A stretch of 33,232 nucleotides of DNA from NCBI GenBank assembly GCA_903970465.1, contig CAJCIO010000005.1, positions 1-33,232 of the forward strand, in the 5' to 3' direction. Below, piece after piece: positions 1 to 8,530 of this stretch (within the stretch, counting starts at the first letter, position 1; the number at the start of each line of letters is the position of its first letter). The notes beneath the pieces were generated by a model. It ran no database searches. It was given only the letters and a program-made list of their open reading frames with translations, and had not been told where the DNA came from. Source of the DNA: Gammaproteobacteria bacterium. GTDB taxonomy: Bacteria; Pseudomonadota; Gammaproteobacteria; Pseudomonadales; Pseudomonadaceae. The translations under genes and the position numbers were made by a program.

Positions 1-967
1 GCAACATGGCGTGCTCCAGCCGGGCGGCGAGCGGCATGCCGGTGGCGAACGACACCAGATGCAGGCCGTACACGGCATACAGCGCCAAGAGCATCAGCCC
101 TTCACTACGGGTGATGCGCATCCCCGAGTAGAACAGCGGCAGGCTCAATGCCGCCACCCCGAGCATCACCGGCAGGTCGAAGGCCAGCGCATTGGGGGAG
201 ACCGACAGGGGCTGCGGTGCCAGCAGCGCGGTGAACCCTAGCACGCCGAGCAGATTGAACAGGTTGCTGCCCACCACATTGGCGACGGCGATATCGCGCT
301 GGCCACGCAGGACCGCAATCAGCGAGGTGACCAACTCTGGCAGCGAGGCGCTGACGGCCACCAGCGTCAGGCCAATCACTCGCTCCGATAGCCCCAAGTC
401 GCCGGCCACATCGACCGTGGCGTCCAGCAGCCAGCGTCCGCCACCCACCAGCAAGCCGATGCCCACTACGAACATGACCGTGCAGCGTGGCCAGGTGCGG
501 GTCGGCACCGGCGCAGCGGGGTAGGTGCGGCCATGTTCCCTGGCCTGGCGCAACAGCAATATCAGATAACCCGCCAGGGCCGCCAACAGCACGATACCTT
601 CGACAGGCCCCAATGGCCCTATGAACGCCAGCACGAAGACCAGCGCACTGGCGCCCAGCATCATCGGCAGATCGAGGCGCACCAGTTGCCGAGACACCCG
701 CAGCGGGGTGATCAGCGCGCAACAGCCTAACGTCACCAGCAGGCTGAAGACGCTGCTGCCCACCACGCTGCCGACGGCAATGTCAGGTGCATCGTTGAGC
801 ACGGCCTGGGTGCTGATTGCCATTTGCGGCGCGCTGCTGCCAAACGCTACCACTGTCAGGCCGACGATGAGCGGGCGCACCTGCAACCTGGCGGCGACAC
901 GCACGGCCGAACGCACCATCAGCTCGGCGCCGACGATGAGCATCATCAGGCCCAGGGCCAGTTGCAT
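1..967 (-). CDS. CaCA-family (sodium/calcium exchanger-like) antiporter, 3' end cut by window edge
   Basis: Hydrophobic inner-membrane protein with the two inverted alpha-repeats of Ca2+/cation antiporters. Repeat 1 reads GLTVVAFGSSAPQ near residues 36-48, followed by VGSVVGSS at about 65-72. Repeat 2 reads GLTLVAVSASLPE with Glu at about 211, followed by NVVGSN at about 230-235. The open frame runs through position 1, so the C-terminus is missing. The coordinate given uses the first ATG, but protein-like sequence (FDLANLPAF) continues in frame upstream. The frame is closed by a TGA near 1066 and contains no ATG, GTG or TTG before the ATG at 967. An ATC at 1003, with AGGA nine bases upstream, is a possible true start. 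Family membership is clear. The ion carried is uncertain, because repeat 1 lacks the usual GTSxPE glutamate. It follows the rlpA-like gene closely and may be co-transcribed. Confidence 0.85.
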   Translation of the reverse strand, partial: MQLALGLMMLIVGAELMVRSAVRVAARLQVRPLIVGLTVVAFGSSAPQMAISTQAVLNDAPDIAVGSVVGSSVFSLLVTLGCCALITPLRVSRQLVRLDLPMMLGASALVFVLAFIGPLGPVEGIVLLAALAGYLILLLRQAREHGRTYPAAPVPTRTWPRCTVMFVVGIGLLVGGGRWLLDATVDVAGDLGLSERVIGLTLVAVSASLPELVTSLIAVLRGQRDIAVANVVGSNLFNLLGVLGFTALLAPQPLSVSPNALAFDLPVMLGVAALSLPLFYSGMRITRSEGLMLLALYAVYGLHLVSFATGMPLAARLEHAML

Positions 968-1025
968 CAGGCTAAAGGCGGGCAGGTTGGCGAGATCGAA
1001 GATAGCGGTGCTTCCTGGTGAGGGG

Positions 1026-1403
1026 TCAGTCGATAAGATCCTGGGCGCGGACTTTGGCGGTACCGGTGCCGATCATGCCCAATTGCTCGGCTGCCGCGCG
1101 TGAGACATCGACGAGGCGATTGCGCGTGTGCGGGCCGCGATCGTTGATGCGCACCACCACGCTGCGGTCGTTGTTCAGGTTGGTGATCTTGACCCGCGTA
1201 CCGAACGGCAGGCGCCGATGGGCGGCGGTGAGGTCCTGCTGATCGAAGCGTTCACCGCTGGCGGTGCGGTTGCCTTGATGAGCCGAACCATAGAAAGAGG
1301 CTACGCCGGTTTCGTCATAACCGTGGGGGTCGATAACGGAATCATCCTGGCTGGCACAGCCGGCGAGCAGGAGCAGGGCGGTAGCGAAAAACAGGTAGCG
1401 CAT
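1026..1403 (-). CDS. Short RlpA-like septal ring lytic transglycosylase domain lipoprotein
   Basis: This 125-residue protein begins MRYLFF, has a hydrophobic signal segment and a lipobox LAGC with Cys16, and so is predicted to be a lipoprotein. The rest is a double-psi beta-barrel domain of the RlpA type: GVASFYG, then DLTAAHR, LPFGTRVKITNL, VVRINDRGP and the closing VDVSRAAAEQLG. The His in TAAHR and the Asp in INDRGP correspond to residues linked to lytic transglycosylase activity in RlpA. There is no C-terminal SPOR domain, so it is much shorter than classical RlpA and probably does not target denuded septal glycan in the same way. The start at 1403 is preferred over an upstream in-frame codon because the signal peptide begins there. 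It lies downstream of gatB, separated by a long inverted repeat. Confidence 0.88.
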   Translation of the reverse strand: MRYLFFATALLLLAGCASQDDSVIDPHGYDETGVASFYGSAHQGNRTASGERFDQQDLTAAHRRLPFGTRVKITNLNNDRSVVVRINDRGPHTRNRLVDVSRAAAEQLGMIGTGTAKVRAQDLID

Positions 1404-1420
1404 TGCCGGTTCCTTGTTTT

Positions 1421-1461
1421 GAGCCGCAAGCCGCAAGCCTCTAGCTTGCAGCTTGCAGCTC
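1421..1461. repeat. Long inverted repeat between gatB and the rlpA-like gene
   Basis: Two 18-base arms (1421-1438 and 1444-1461) flank a 5-base loop. Each arm is built of repeated GCAAGC / GCTTGC units and they pair over all but two positions. The element sits just past the gatB stop codon and can fold on either strand. There is no following T-run on the minus strand, so it looks more like a dispersed palindromic element of the kind common in Pseudomonas than a classic terminator. It could still protect the gatB 3' end or reduce read-through. Confidence 0.75.
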
Positions 1462-1478
1462 GCGCGAAGCGCGCCCGA

Positions 1479-2924
1479 TCAGCCCTCGAGCTTGCGCTTG
1501 AGCAGTTCGTTCACCTGTTGCGGGTTGGCCTTGCCTTTGGAGGCTTTCATGGCCTGGCCAACGAAGAAGCCGAACATCTTGCCGCGCTTGGCCTCGTCGG
1601 CGGCGCGGTACTGTTCGACCTGCTCGGCATTGGCCGCGAGCATTTCGTCCAGCACCTTCTCGATCGCGCCGCTGTCGGTGACCTGCTTGAGGCCCTTGGC
1701 TTCGATGATCTGATCGGCACTGCCTTCACCATTAGCCATGGCTTCGAAGATCACCTTGGCGATCTTGCCGGAGATGGTGTTGTCCTTGATGCGCAGCAAC
1801 ATGCCACCCAACTGCTCGGCGCTGACCGGCGACTCGTCGATCTCGACACCCAGCTTGTTGAGCAGGCTGCCCAACTCGACCATCACCCAGTTGGCCGCCA
1901 GCTTGGCGTCGCCACTGATGCCTGCGACTTGCTCGAAGTAGTCCGCTTGCTCGCGGCTCGAGGCCAGCACGCTGGCGTCATACAGCGACAGACCGAACTG
2001 GCTCTGGAAGCGCTCGCGTTTCTGCGGCGGCAGCTCGGGGAGCGTGGCACGGGTAGCCTCCAGGAAGGCGTCCTCGATGACCACCGGCAGCAGGTCCGGG
2101 TCGGGGAAGTAACGATAGTCGTTGGCTTCCTCCTTGCTGCGCATGGCGCGGGTTTCATTGGTGTTCGGGTCATACAGGCGCGTTTGCTGGATGACCTTGC
2201 CGCCGTCTTCGATCAGGTCGATCTGGCGCTGGATCTCGCTGTTGATCGCCTTTTCGATGAAGCGGAACGAGTTGACGTTCTTGATCTCGCAGCGCGTACC
2301 GAACTCGACCTGGCCTTTGGGCTTTATCGAGACGTTGCAGTCAACGCGCAGCGAGCCTTCGGCCATGTTGCCATCGCAGATGCCGAGGTAGCGCACCAGC
2401 GAGTGCATGGCCTTGACGTAGGCCACGGCTTCCTTGGCGCTGCTCATCTCAGGCTCCGAAACGATTTCGAGCAGCGGCGTGCCGGCGCGGTTGAGGTCGA
2501 TGCCGGTGCTGCCGGCGAAGTCCTCGTGCAGGCTCTTGCCGGCGTCTTCTTCAAGGTGCGCGCGGGTCACGCCGATGCGTTTGATGGTGCCGTCTTCGAG
2601 GGTGATGTCCAGGTGCCCCTTGCCAACGATCGGCAGCTCCATCTGGCTGATCTGGTAGCCCTTGGGCAGGTCCGGGTAAAAATAGTTTTTACGCGCGAAC
2701 ACGTTGTGCTGGCCGATCTCGGCATCGATGGCCAGGCCGAACATCACTGCCATGCGCACGGCTTCCTGGTTGAGCACTGGCAGCACGCCGGGCATACCGA
2801 GGTCGACGAGGCTGGCCTGGGTGTTGGGCTCGGAGCCGAACGTGGTGGAACTGCCGGAGAAAATCTTCGACTGGGTGGCGAGCTGGGTGTGAATCTCCAG
2901 CCCGATCACGACTTCCCATTGCAT
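1479..2924 (-). CDS. gatB: Aspartyl/glutamyl-tRNA amidotransferase subunit B
   Basis: Subunit B of the GatCAB amidotransferase, which converts Glu-tRNA(Gln) and Asp-tRNA(Asn) to the amidated forms. GatB binds the mischarged tRNA and phosphorylates the acyl group. The N-terminus [15 protein letters not shown], the internal motifs [27 protein letters not shown] and [12 protein letters not shown], and the C-terminal YqeY-like tail ending near [13 protein letters not shown] are characteristic. An in-frame ATG two codons earlier (2930) exists, but AAGGA sits only 3 bases before it and 9 bases before the ATG at 2924. The later start also gives the 481 residues usual for pseudomonads. It follows gatA by 12 bases in one transcription unit. 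Confidence 0.97.
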   Translation of the reverse strand: MQWEVVIGLEIHTQLATQSKIFSGSSTTFGSEPNTQASLVDLGMPGVLPVLNQEAVRMAVMFGLAIDAEIGQHNVFARKNYFYPDLPKGYQISQMELPIVGKGHLDITLEDGTIKRIGVTRAHLEEDAGKSLHEDFAGSTGIDLNRAGTPLLEIVSEPEMSSAKEAVAYVKAMHSLVRYLGICDGNMAEGSLRVDCNVSIKPKGQVEFGTRCEIKNVNSFRFIEKAINSEIQRQIDLIEDGGKVIQQTRLYDPNTNETRAMRSKEEANDYRYFPDPDLLPVVIEDAFLEATRATLPELPPQKRERFQSQFGLSLYDASVLASSREQADYFEQVAGISGDAKLAANWVMVELGSLLNKLGVEIDESPVSAEQLGGMLLRIKDNTISGKIAKVIFEAMANGEGSADQIIEAKGLKQVTDSGAIEKVLDEMLAANAEQVEQYRAADEAKRGKMFGFFVGQAMKASKGKANPQQVNELLKRKLEG

Positions 2925-2936
2925 AGTCATTATTCC

Positions 2937-4388
2937 TTAAAAGCCCTGAGGAGCACGGGTGTGCCAGTCGGTGACTTGCTGGTACTGGTGCGCCACGTTG
3001 AGCAGGCGGCCTTCCTGAAAGTACGGCGCGAGCAATTGCACGCCCACCGGCAGGCCGTCGGCGAAACCCGCTGGCATCGACAGACCCGGCAGGCCGGCGA
3101 GGTTGGCGGTGATGGTATAGACGTCTTCGAGGTACGCGGCGGTCGGGTCGGCATTCTTGGCGCCGAGCTTCCAGGCCGGGTTCGGTGTGGTCGGGCTGAG
3201 GATCAGGTCGACGTCATGGAACGCGGCCATGAAGTCGTTCTTGATCAGGCGACGGATTTTCTGTGCCTGCAGGTAGTAGGCGTCGTAGTAGCCAGCCGAC
3301 AGCGCATAGGCGCCGACCAGAATGCGGCGCTGCACCTCGACACCGAAGCCTTCGGCGCGCGAGCGCTTGTAAAGGTCGGTGAGGTCTTTGGGGTTGTCGC
3401 AGCGATGGCCAAAGCGTACGCCGTCGAAGCGCGACAGGTTGGACGAAGCCTCGGCCGGGGCGATCACGTAGTAGGCCGGGATGGCTTGCTGCATGTTCGG
3501 CAGGCTGATGTCCTTGATCACGGCGCCGAGTTTTTCCAGCTCCTTGATGCTCGCTTGCACCAGGCTGGCGATACGCGGGTCGAGGCCGGCACCGAAGTAC
3601 TCTTTCGGCACGCCGATGCGCAGGCCTTGCAGGGGCGCGGCAAGGGTGGCGCTGTAGTCCGCGACCGGCTCGTCGATGCTGGTGGAGTCGAGCGGGTCGA
3701 AGCCAGCCATGCCCTGCAGCAGCAGGGCGCAATCTTGCGCGGTGCGGGCCAGTACACCGCCCTGATCGAGGCTCGACGCGTAAGCGATCATGCCCCAGCG
3801 CGACACGCGCCCGTAGGTGGGTTTGATGCCTGTAAGGTTGGTGAAGGCCGCAGGCTGACGGATCGAGCCTCCGGTATCGGTCGCCGTTGCCACGGGCAGC
3901 AGGCGAGCCGCGACGGCCGCCGCCGAGCCGCCTGACGAACCGCCGGGCACGTGTTCGAGATTCCACGGGTTCTTGACCGCGCCGTAGTAGCTGGACTCGT
4001 TGGCCGAACCCATGGCGAATTCGTCCATGTTGGTCTTGCCCAGGGTCACGGTACCGGCGGCGGCCAGCCTGGCGACCACGGTGGCGTCGTAGGGCGCCTT
4101 GAAGTTGTCGAGCATCTTCGACCCGCAGCTGGTGCGGATGCCCTGGGTGCAGAACAGGTCCTTGTGCGCCAGCGGGGCGCCCAGCATGGCACCGGTCTCG
4201 CCTTGGGCGCGACGGGCATCGGCAGCCTGGGCCTGGCTGATGGCCAGTTCCTCGGTCACGCTGATGAAGCTGTTAAGCTGCGGATCGAGCTGGGCAATAC
4301 GCGCCAGCAAGGTACGGGTCAGCTCTTCGGAAGAAAACTTTTTATCGGCGAGTCCGCGAGCGATCTCGGCCAGAGTCATTTCATGCAT
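2937..4388 (-). CDS. gatA: Aspartyl/glutamyl-tRNA amidotransferase subunit A (amidase)
   Basis: Glutaminase/amidase subunit of GatCAB that releases ammonia from glutamine for transfer to the tRNA-bound acyl group. The amidase-signature triad is visible: Lys76 in LAHKD, Ser151 in [10 protein letters not shown] and the nucleophile Ser175 in [10 protein letters not shown], with spacing as in other GatA proteins. The 483 residues are full length. The start [15 protein letters not shown] matches the family length, although a second ATG three codons in is possible. It lies 16 bases after gatC and just before gatB, giving the order C-A-B. This operon implies that tRNA-dependent amidation operates in the organism. 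Confidence 0.97.
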   Translation of the reverse strand: MHEMTLAEIARGLADKKFSSEELTRTLLARIAQLDPQLNSFISVTEELAISQAQAADARRAQGETGAMLGAPLAHKDLFCTQGIRTSCGSKMLDNFKAPYDATVVARLAAAGTVTLGKTNMDEFAMGSANESSYYGAVKNPWNLEHVPGGSSGGSAAAVAARLLPVATATDTGGSIRQPAAFTNLTGIKPTYGRVSRWGMIAYASSLDQGGVLARTAQDCALLLQGMAGFDPLDSTSIDEPVADYSATLAAPLQGLRIGVPKEYFGAGLDPRIASLVQASIKELEKLGAVIKDISLPNMQQAIPAYYVIAPAEASSNLSRFDGVRFGHRCDNPKDLTDLYKRSRAEGFGVEVQRRILVGAYALSAGYYDAYYLQAQKIRRLIKNDFMAAFHDVDLILSPTTPNPAWKLGAKNADPTAAYLEDVYTITANLAGLPGLSMPAGFADGLPVGVQLLAPYFQEGRLLNVAHQYQQVTDWHTRAPQGF

Positions 4389-4404
4389 GGCAGGCTCTTT
4401 TCCC

Positions 4405-4692
4405 TTACTCGATGACTTGCGGAACCAGATACAGGCCGCTTTCGACCGATGGCGCGATGGCCTGGTAGGCGTCGCGCTGATTGGTTTCGGTAACCTGGTC
4501 GGGACGCAGCCGTTGGCTGGCCTCCAGGGGGTGGGCCAGGGGTTCGATACCCTGGGTGTCGACGGCTTGCATCAAATCGACCAGCCCGAGAATGCTGTTG
4601 AGAACGTCGAGGGTGTGTGGAATATCGCCTTCGTCCAGGCCCAGTCGGGCGAGGTGAGCGATCTTTTCCACGTCAGAGCGTTGAAGCGCCAT
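4405..4692 (-). CDS. gatC: Aspartyl/glutamyl-tRNA amidotransferase subunit C
   Basis: Small 95-residue subunit that wraps around GatA and GatB and stabilises the complex. The N-terminus [17 protein letters not shown] is the family hallmark, followed by a helix around [22 protein letters not shown] and the C-terminal [12 protein letters not shown]. It is the first gene of the gatCAB unit. Its 5' end faces mreB across about 200 bases that contain an inverted repeat (4742-4780). Confidence 0.96.
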   Translation of the reverse strand: MALQRSDVEKIAHLARLGLDEGDIPHTLDVLNSILGLVDLMQAVDTQGIEPLAHPLEASQRLRPDQVTETNQRDAYQAIAPSVESGLYLVPQVIE

Positions 4693-4741
4693 GGGGAGTC
4701 TCCAGTGGAAAACAAAACGGATACATTCCGCCTGTCAGGGA

Positions 4742-4780
4742 ACACAATTGCGATTTTACGGTCATATAGCGCGATTGTGT
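4742..4780. promoter_or_regulatory. Interrupted inverted repeat in the gatC/mreB divergent region
   Basis: Two 11-base arms, ACACAATTGCG (4742-4752) and CGCGATTGTGT (4770-4780), are complementary at 10 of 11 positions and are separated by 17 AT-rich bases. The position is about 50 bases upstream of gatC and about 120 bases upstream of mreB. The spacing fits a dimeric repressor or activator site, or a DNA hairpin. No regulator is identifiable from sequence alone. Confidence 0.45.
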
Positions 4781-4823
4781 GGTGGCGTGTCCGGAAAAAC
4801 AGCCAATTTAACATATTGGCGCC

Positions 4824-4852
4824 TTGCCCAAAATCCCCGTCGTTGTTAGAGT
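4824..4852 (+). promoter_or_regulatory. Putative sigma-70 promoter of mreB
   Basis: TTGCCC (4824-4829) and TAGAGT (4847-4852) match the -35 and -10 consensus at four of six positions each, with the ideal 17-base spacer. Transcription would begin near 4859 and leave a leader of roughly 38 bases before the mreB ATG. This is prediction by eye only. Confidence 0.4.
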
Positions 4853-4884
4853 TTGCCGCACTTTTTTACCCACGCGTTGCCTAG

Positions 4885-5934
<1,050 letters not shown>

Positions 5935-5964
5935 GCTGGCCAGTCGGTTTCAAGGTGCCCGGTT

Positions 5965-5993
5965 TACAGGCAGCGCCAGCGGTGCTACCTGTA
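5965..5993 (+). repeat. Hairpin downstream of mreB
   Basis: TACAGGCAGCGC (5965-5976) and GTGCTACCTGTA (5982-5993) form a 12-base-pair stem with two G-U type mismatches and a 5-base loop. There is no T-run. It lies 30 bases past the mreB stop codon, ahead of the terminator-like hairpin, and could stabilise the mreB mRNA 3' end. Confidence 0.55.
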
Positions 5994-6005
5994 GGCATTG
6001 GGTAG

Positions 6006-6030
6006 ACGCCCTCACGGGCGTTTTCTGTTT
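6006..6030 (+). terminator. Terminator or attenuator between mreB and mreC
   Basis: A 6-base stem ACGCCC / GGGCGT (6006-6011 and 6016-6021) with loop TCAC is followed by TTTCTGTTT. The stem is GC-rich and the tail U-rich, so it resembles a weak intrinsic terminator. Because mreC has no obvious promoter in the remaining gap, partial read-through is the likely outcome. Confidence 0.55.
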
Positions 6031-6098
6031 ATCTGCATTTCAGTCGGTTTGTCTGCTCATGAATCACTCTTCGAACATCTCCCCGCGAGGAGCGGCTT

Positions 6099-7322
6099 AT
6101 TAAACCGCTTTTCGCCAAGGGCCCCACACTGGGCGTACGCCTGCTGGTGCTGGCCGTGCTGTCGGTCGCGCTGATGGTGGTCGATGCCCGCTTCACGCTG
6201 CTCAAGCCCGTGCGCAGCCAGATGTCGCTGGTGCTGATGGAGTCCTACACCCTCACCGATCTGCCGGGCCGGTTGTGGCAGGGTGTGGCCAGTCAGTTTG
6301 GCAGTCGTACCGAACTGATCGCCGAAAACGAAAAACTCAAGACCGAAGCCTTGCTGCTGCAAGGTCGCCTGCAAAAGCTTGCGGCCCTGACCGAGCAGAA
6401 CGTGCGGCTGCGCGAGTTGCTCAACTCCTCGACGCTGGTGAACGAAAAGGTCGAAGTGGCCGAGCTGATCGGTATCGATCCCAACCCTTTCACCCATCGC
6501 ATCCTGATCAACAAGGGTGAGCGCGATGGCGTGGTGCTGGGTCAGCCGGTGCTGGATGCCCGCGGGCTGATGGGGCAGGTGGTCGAGTTGATGCCCTATA
6601 CCTCACGGGTGCTGTTGTTGACCGACAGCACCCACAGCATTCCCGTGCAGGTCAATCGCAACGGTTTGCGCGCTATCGCCAGTGGCACCGGCAACCCGGA
6701 ACGCCTGGAGTTGCGCCATGTAGCGGATACCGCAGACATCAAGGAAGGCGACCTGCTGGTGAGCTCCGGCCTGGGGCAGCGCTTCCCGGCGGGCTATCCG
6801 GTGGCGACGGTGAAGGAGGTCATCCATGACTCCGGCCAGCCGTTCGCCATTGTCCGGGCCGTACCCACTGCAGCCATGAACCGCAGCCGCTACGTACTGC
6901 TGGTATTTACTGATAACCGCACGCCGGAAGAGCGTGCGGCACAGGCGGCCCAGGCTCAGGAAGCGGCCGATGGGCAGCCGGTCGCGCCGGGCATTGCCGC
7001 TGTGCGAGATTCAGTCGCGGCGGCCGCTGCGGCAGCTGCTGCTGCGGCCGCCGCCGCACCTCCGGTGACCGCCGGTAATCTGGTCGGCGCGGCGATCGTC
7101 AAAAACGTCGTGCCTGCCACTCACAGTGCCGCGCCTGTCCACACTCGGGCGCCAGGTGCCACTGCCCCGGCGCACTCAGTCAATGCGCCGGCCAGCCCGG
7201 CAGCGACCACCACCAGTCCGGCGCCACGTGCCGCCGCGCCCGCTACCGTACCTGCGCGCAGCGCCACCCCCAACGCGGCGCCCGCTCGCAGCGCCACCCC
7301 CGCCGCGCAGGAGAGGGAATAA
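6099..7322 (+). CDS. mreC: Rod shape-determining protein MreC, probable ATT start
   Basis: Bitopic inner-membrane protein with a periplasmic beta-barrel domain that scaffolds PBP2/RodA with MreB and MreD. The sequence shows an N-terminal membrane segment (GVRLLVLAVLSVALMVV), a coiled coil (ENEKLKTEALLLQGRLQKL) and the conserved MreC core from PNPFTHRILINKG to PTAAMNRSRYVLLVF. The C-terminal third is unusual: 14 consecutive alanines at about 307-320, then an Ala/Pro/Thr-rich tail. Between the in-frame TGA at 6060 and a GTG at 6147 there is no ATG, GTG or TTG. ATT at 6099 is preceded by GAGGAG with 6-base spacing and yields (M)KPLFAKGPTLGVRL, which aligns with the E. coli MreC start MKPIFSRGPSLQIRL. 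I therefore start there, giving 407 residues. Confidence 0.92.
   Translation: MKPLFAKGPTLGVRLLVLAVLSVALMVVDARFTLLKPVRSQMSLVLMESYTLTDLPGRLWQGVASQFGSRTELIAENEKLKTEALLLQGRLQKLAALTEQNVRLRELLNSSTLVNEKVEVAELIGIDPNPFTHRILINKGERDGVVLGQPVLDARGLMGQVVELMPYTSRVLLLTDSTHSIPVQVNRNGLRAIASGTGNPERLELRHVADTADIKEGDLLVSSGLGQRFPAGYPVATVKEVIHDSGQPFAIVRAVPTAAMNRSRYVLLVFTDNRTPEERAAQAAQAQEAADGQPVAPGIAAVRDSVAAAAAAAAAAAAAAPPVTAGNLVGAAIVKNVVPATHSAAPVHTRAPGATAPAHSVNAPASPAATTTSPAPRAAAPATVPARSATPNAAPARSATPAAQERE
7017..7058 (+). repeat. GCN alanine-codon tract within mreC
   Basis: Fourteen consecutive GCN codons in mixed synonymous form encode an uninterrupted alanine run in the periplasmic tail of MreC. Mixed codons suggest it is not a simple slippage repeat. 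Downstream, CGCAGCGCCACCCCC occurs twice with a 30-base period (7257 and 7287), so the tail has grown by short duplications. Confidence 0.8.
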
Positions 7323-7810
7323 TGCCCAGTTCGCGTAAAAGCCGTGGGTGGATCGTGTGGTTCACCTTTCTCGTCGGGTTGCTGCTGACGATTTCGCCGT
7401 TGCCGCAGTTCATGGAGGTCTTGCGGCCGATGTGGCTGGCCCTGCTGATGGCGTTCTGGTCGCTGGAGTTGCCGCAGAAGATCGGCATGACCACTGCCTG
7501 GTTGCTCGGCCTGTGCATCGATGTGCTGTATGGCACTTACCTGGGGCAGAACGCCTTGATCCTGACGCTCATCACCTTTCTGGTGTTGTCGCTGCAGCAG
7601 CGCATGCGTACCTTCCCGATGTGGCAGCAGAGCCTGATCATCCTCGTGGTGTTCGGCCTGGCGCAGTTGGTGCAACTATGGCTCAGCGCTTTGACCGGCA
7701 ATCGGCAGCCCACTCTGGCCCTGCTGCTGCCAGCGCTGGTGAGTGCCTTGCTGTGGCCGTGGGTGAGTTTCGGCCTGCGTGGCCTGACCCGTCGCTACAA
7801 AATCAATTGA
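7322..7810 (+). CDS. mreD: Rod shape-determining protein MreD
   Basis: Polytopic inner-membrane protein of 162 residues that completes the MreBCD shape complex. Hydrophobic stretches recur ([76 protein letters not shown]). The segment [17 protein letters not shown] is typical of the family. The ATG overlaps the mreC stop by one base (TAATG), indicating translational coupling. Size is normal. Confidence 0.96.
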   Translation: MPSSRKSRGWIVWFTFLVGLLLTISPLPQFMEVLRPMWLALLMAFWSLELPQKIGMTTAWLLGLCIDVLYGTYLGQNALILTLITFLVLSLQQRMRTFPMWQQSLIILVVFGLAQLVQLWLSALTGNRQPTLALLLPALVSALLWPWVSFGLRGLTRRYKIN

Positions 7811-7859
7811 TCCTCGCGCGTCCTTGCGTGACGCGCCCGTGCCGACAGGGAGATGTCTG

Positions 7860-8444
7860 ATGAACCCGATCTACCTGGCCTCTGGCTCCCCAAGGCGACG
7901 CGAACTGCTGACCCAGATCGGCGTGCCCTTCGTCCCCCTCAGCGCCGCCATCGATGAAACCCCGCTGCCCGACGAGGCGCCCATCGACTATGTGGCGCGT
8001 CTGGCGCTGGGCAAGGCGCGCGCAGGATTTGCCAGCTTGCCCGCCGATAGTCGCCAGGGTGTGGTGCTGGGCGCTGATACTGCGGTGATCGTCGACGCGC
8101 GCATCCTCGGCAAACCTGTGGATCGAGCCGAGGCCCTGGCCATGCTCGCCAGCCTGTCTGGCCGCGAGCATCAGGTGCTGACCGCTGTGGCGCTGTTCGA
8201 TGGCACTCGCAGTGAGGTGGTCAACGTCAGCGCCCACGTGCGTTTTCGCGTCATCGAGCCGGCCGAGGCGCAAGCCTACTGGTCCAGTGGTGAACCGGTC
8301 GACAAGGCGGGTGGCTACGCGATACAAGGTCTGGGGGCGGTGTTCGTCACCAGCTTGCAGGGCAGCTATTCGGCCGTCGTCGGGCTGCCGCTGTGTGAAA
8401 CCGCCGCCTTGCTGGGGCGTTTCGGCGTACCCTGCTGGCAATAG
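7860..8444 (+). CDS. maf: Maf-family dTTP/UTP pyrophosphatase (YhdE type)
   Basis: Nucleoside-triphosphate pyrophosphatase of the Maf/HAM1 fold that hydrolyses dTTP, UTP and modified pyrimidine nucleotides, and is thought to act in house-cleaning and cell-division control. The N-terminal [12 protein letters not shown] motif is intact. Further motifs are [38 protein letters not shown] and [11 protein letters not shown]. The SGSPRR and GIQG-like signatures match the YhdE rather than the YceF subgroup. The ATG at 7860 is used because the family begins [10 protein letters not shown]; an upstream in-frame start would add 12 residues unlike the family. It follows mreD by 49 bases, the usual order in gammaproteobacteria. 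Confidence 0.95.
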   Translation: MNPIYLASGSPRRRELLTQIGVPFVPLSAAIDETPLPDEAPIDYVARLALGKARAGFASLPADSRQGVVLGADTAVIVDARILGKPVDRAEALAMLASLSGREHQVLTAVALFDGTRSEVVNVSAHVRFRVIEPAEAQAYWSSGEPVDKAGGYAIQGLGAVFVTSLQGSYSAVVGLPLCETAALLGRFGVPCWQ

Positions 8445-8530
8445 AGTTGCGTCGACTGGTGCGTCAGTGTGACAGTCGTCCTCAATAACAAGACTTCGCA
8501 ATCGATGTCGACAACGCACGGGACCGCGCC

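Noticed and set aside
1128..3935. A 935-codon open frame on the plus strand opposite rlpA-gatB-gatA
   Set aside because: It is antisense to three clearly recognisable genes; its His/Gly/Val/Asp-rich composition is typical of the complement of GC-rich coding DNA.
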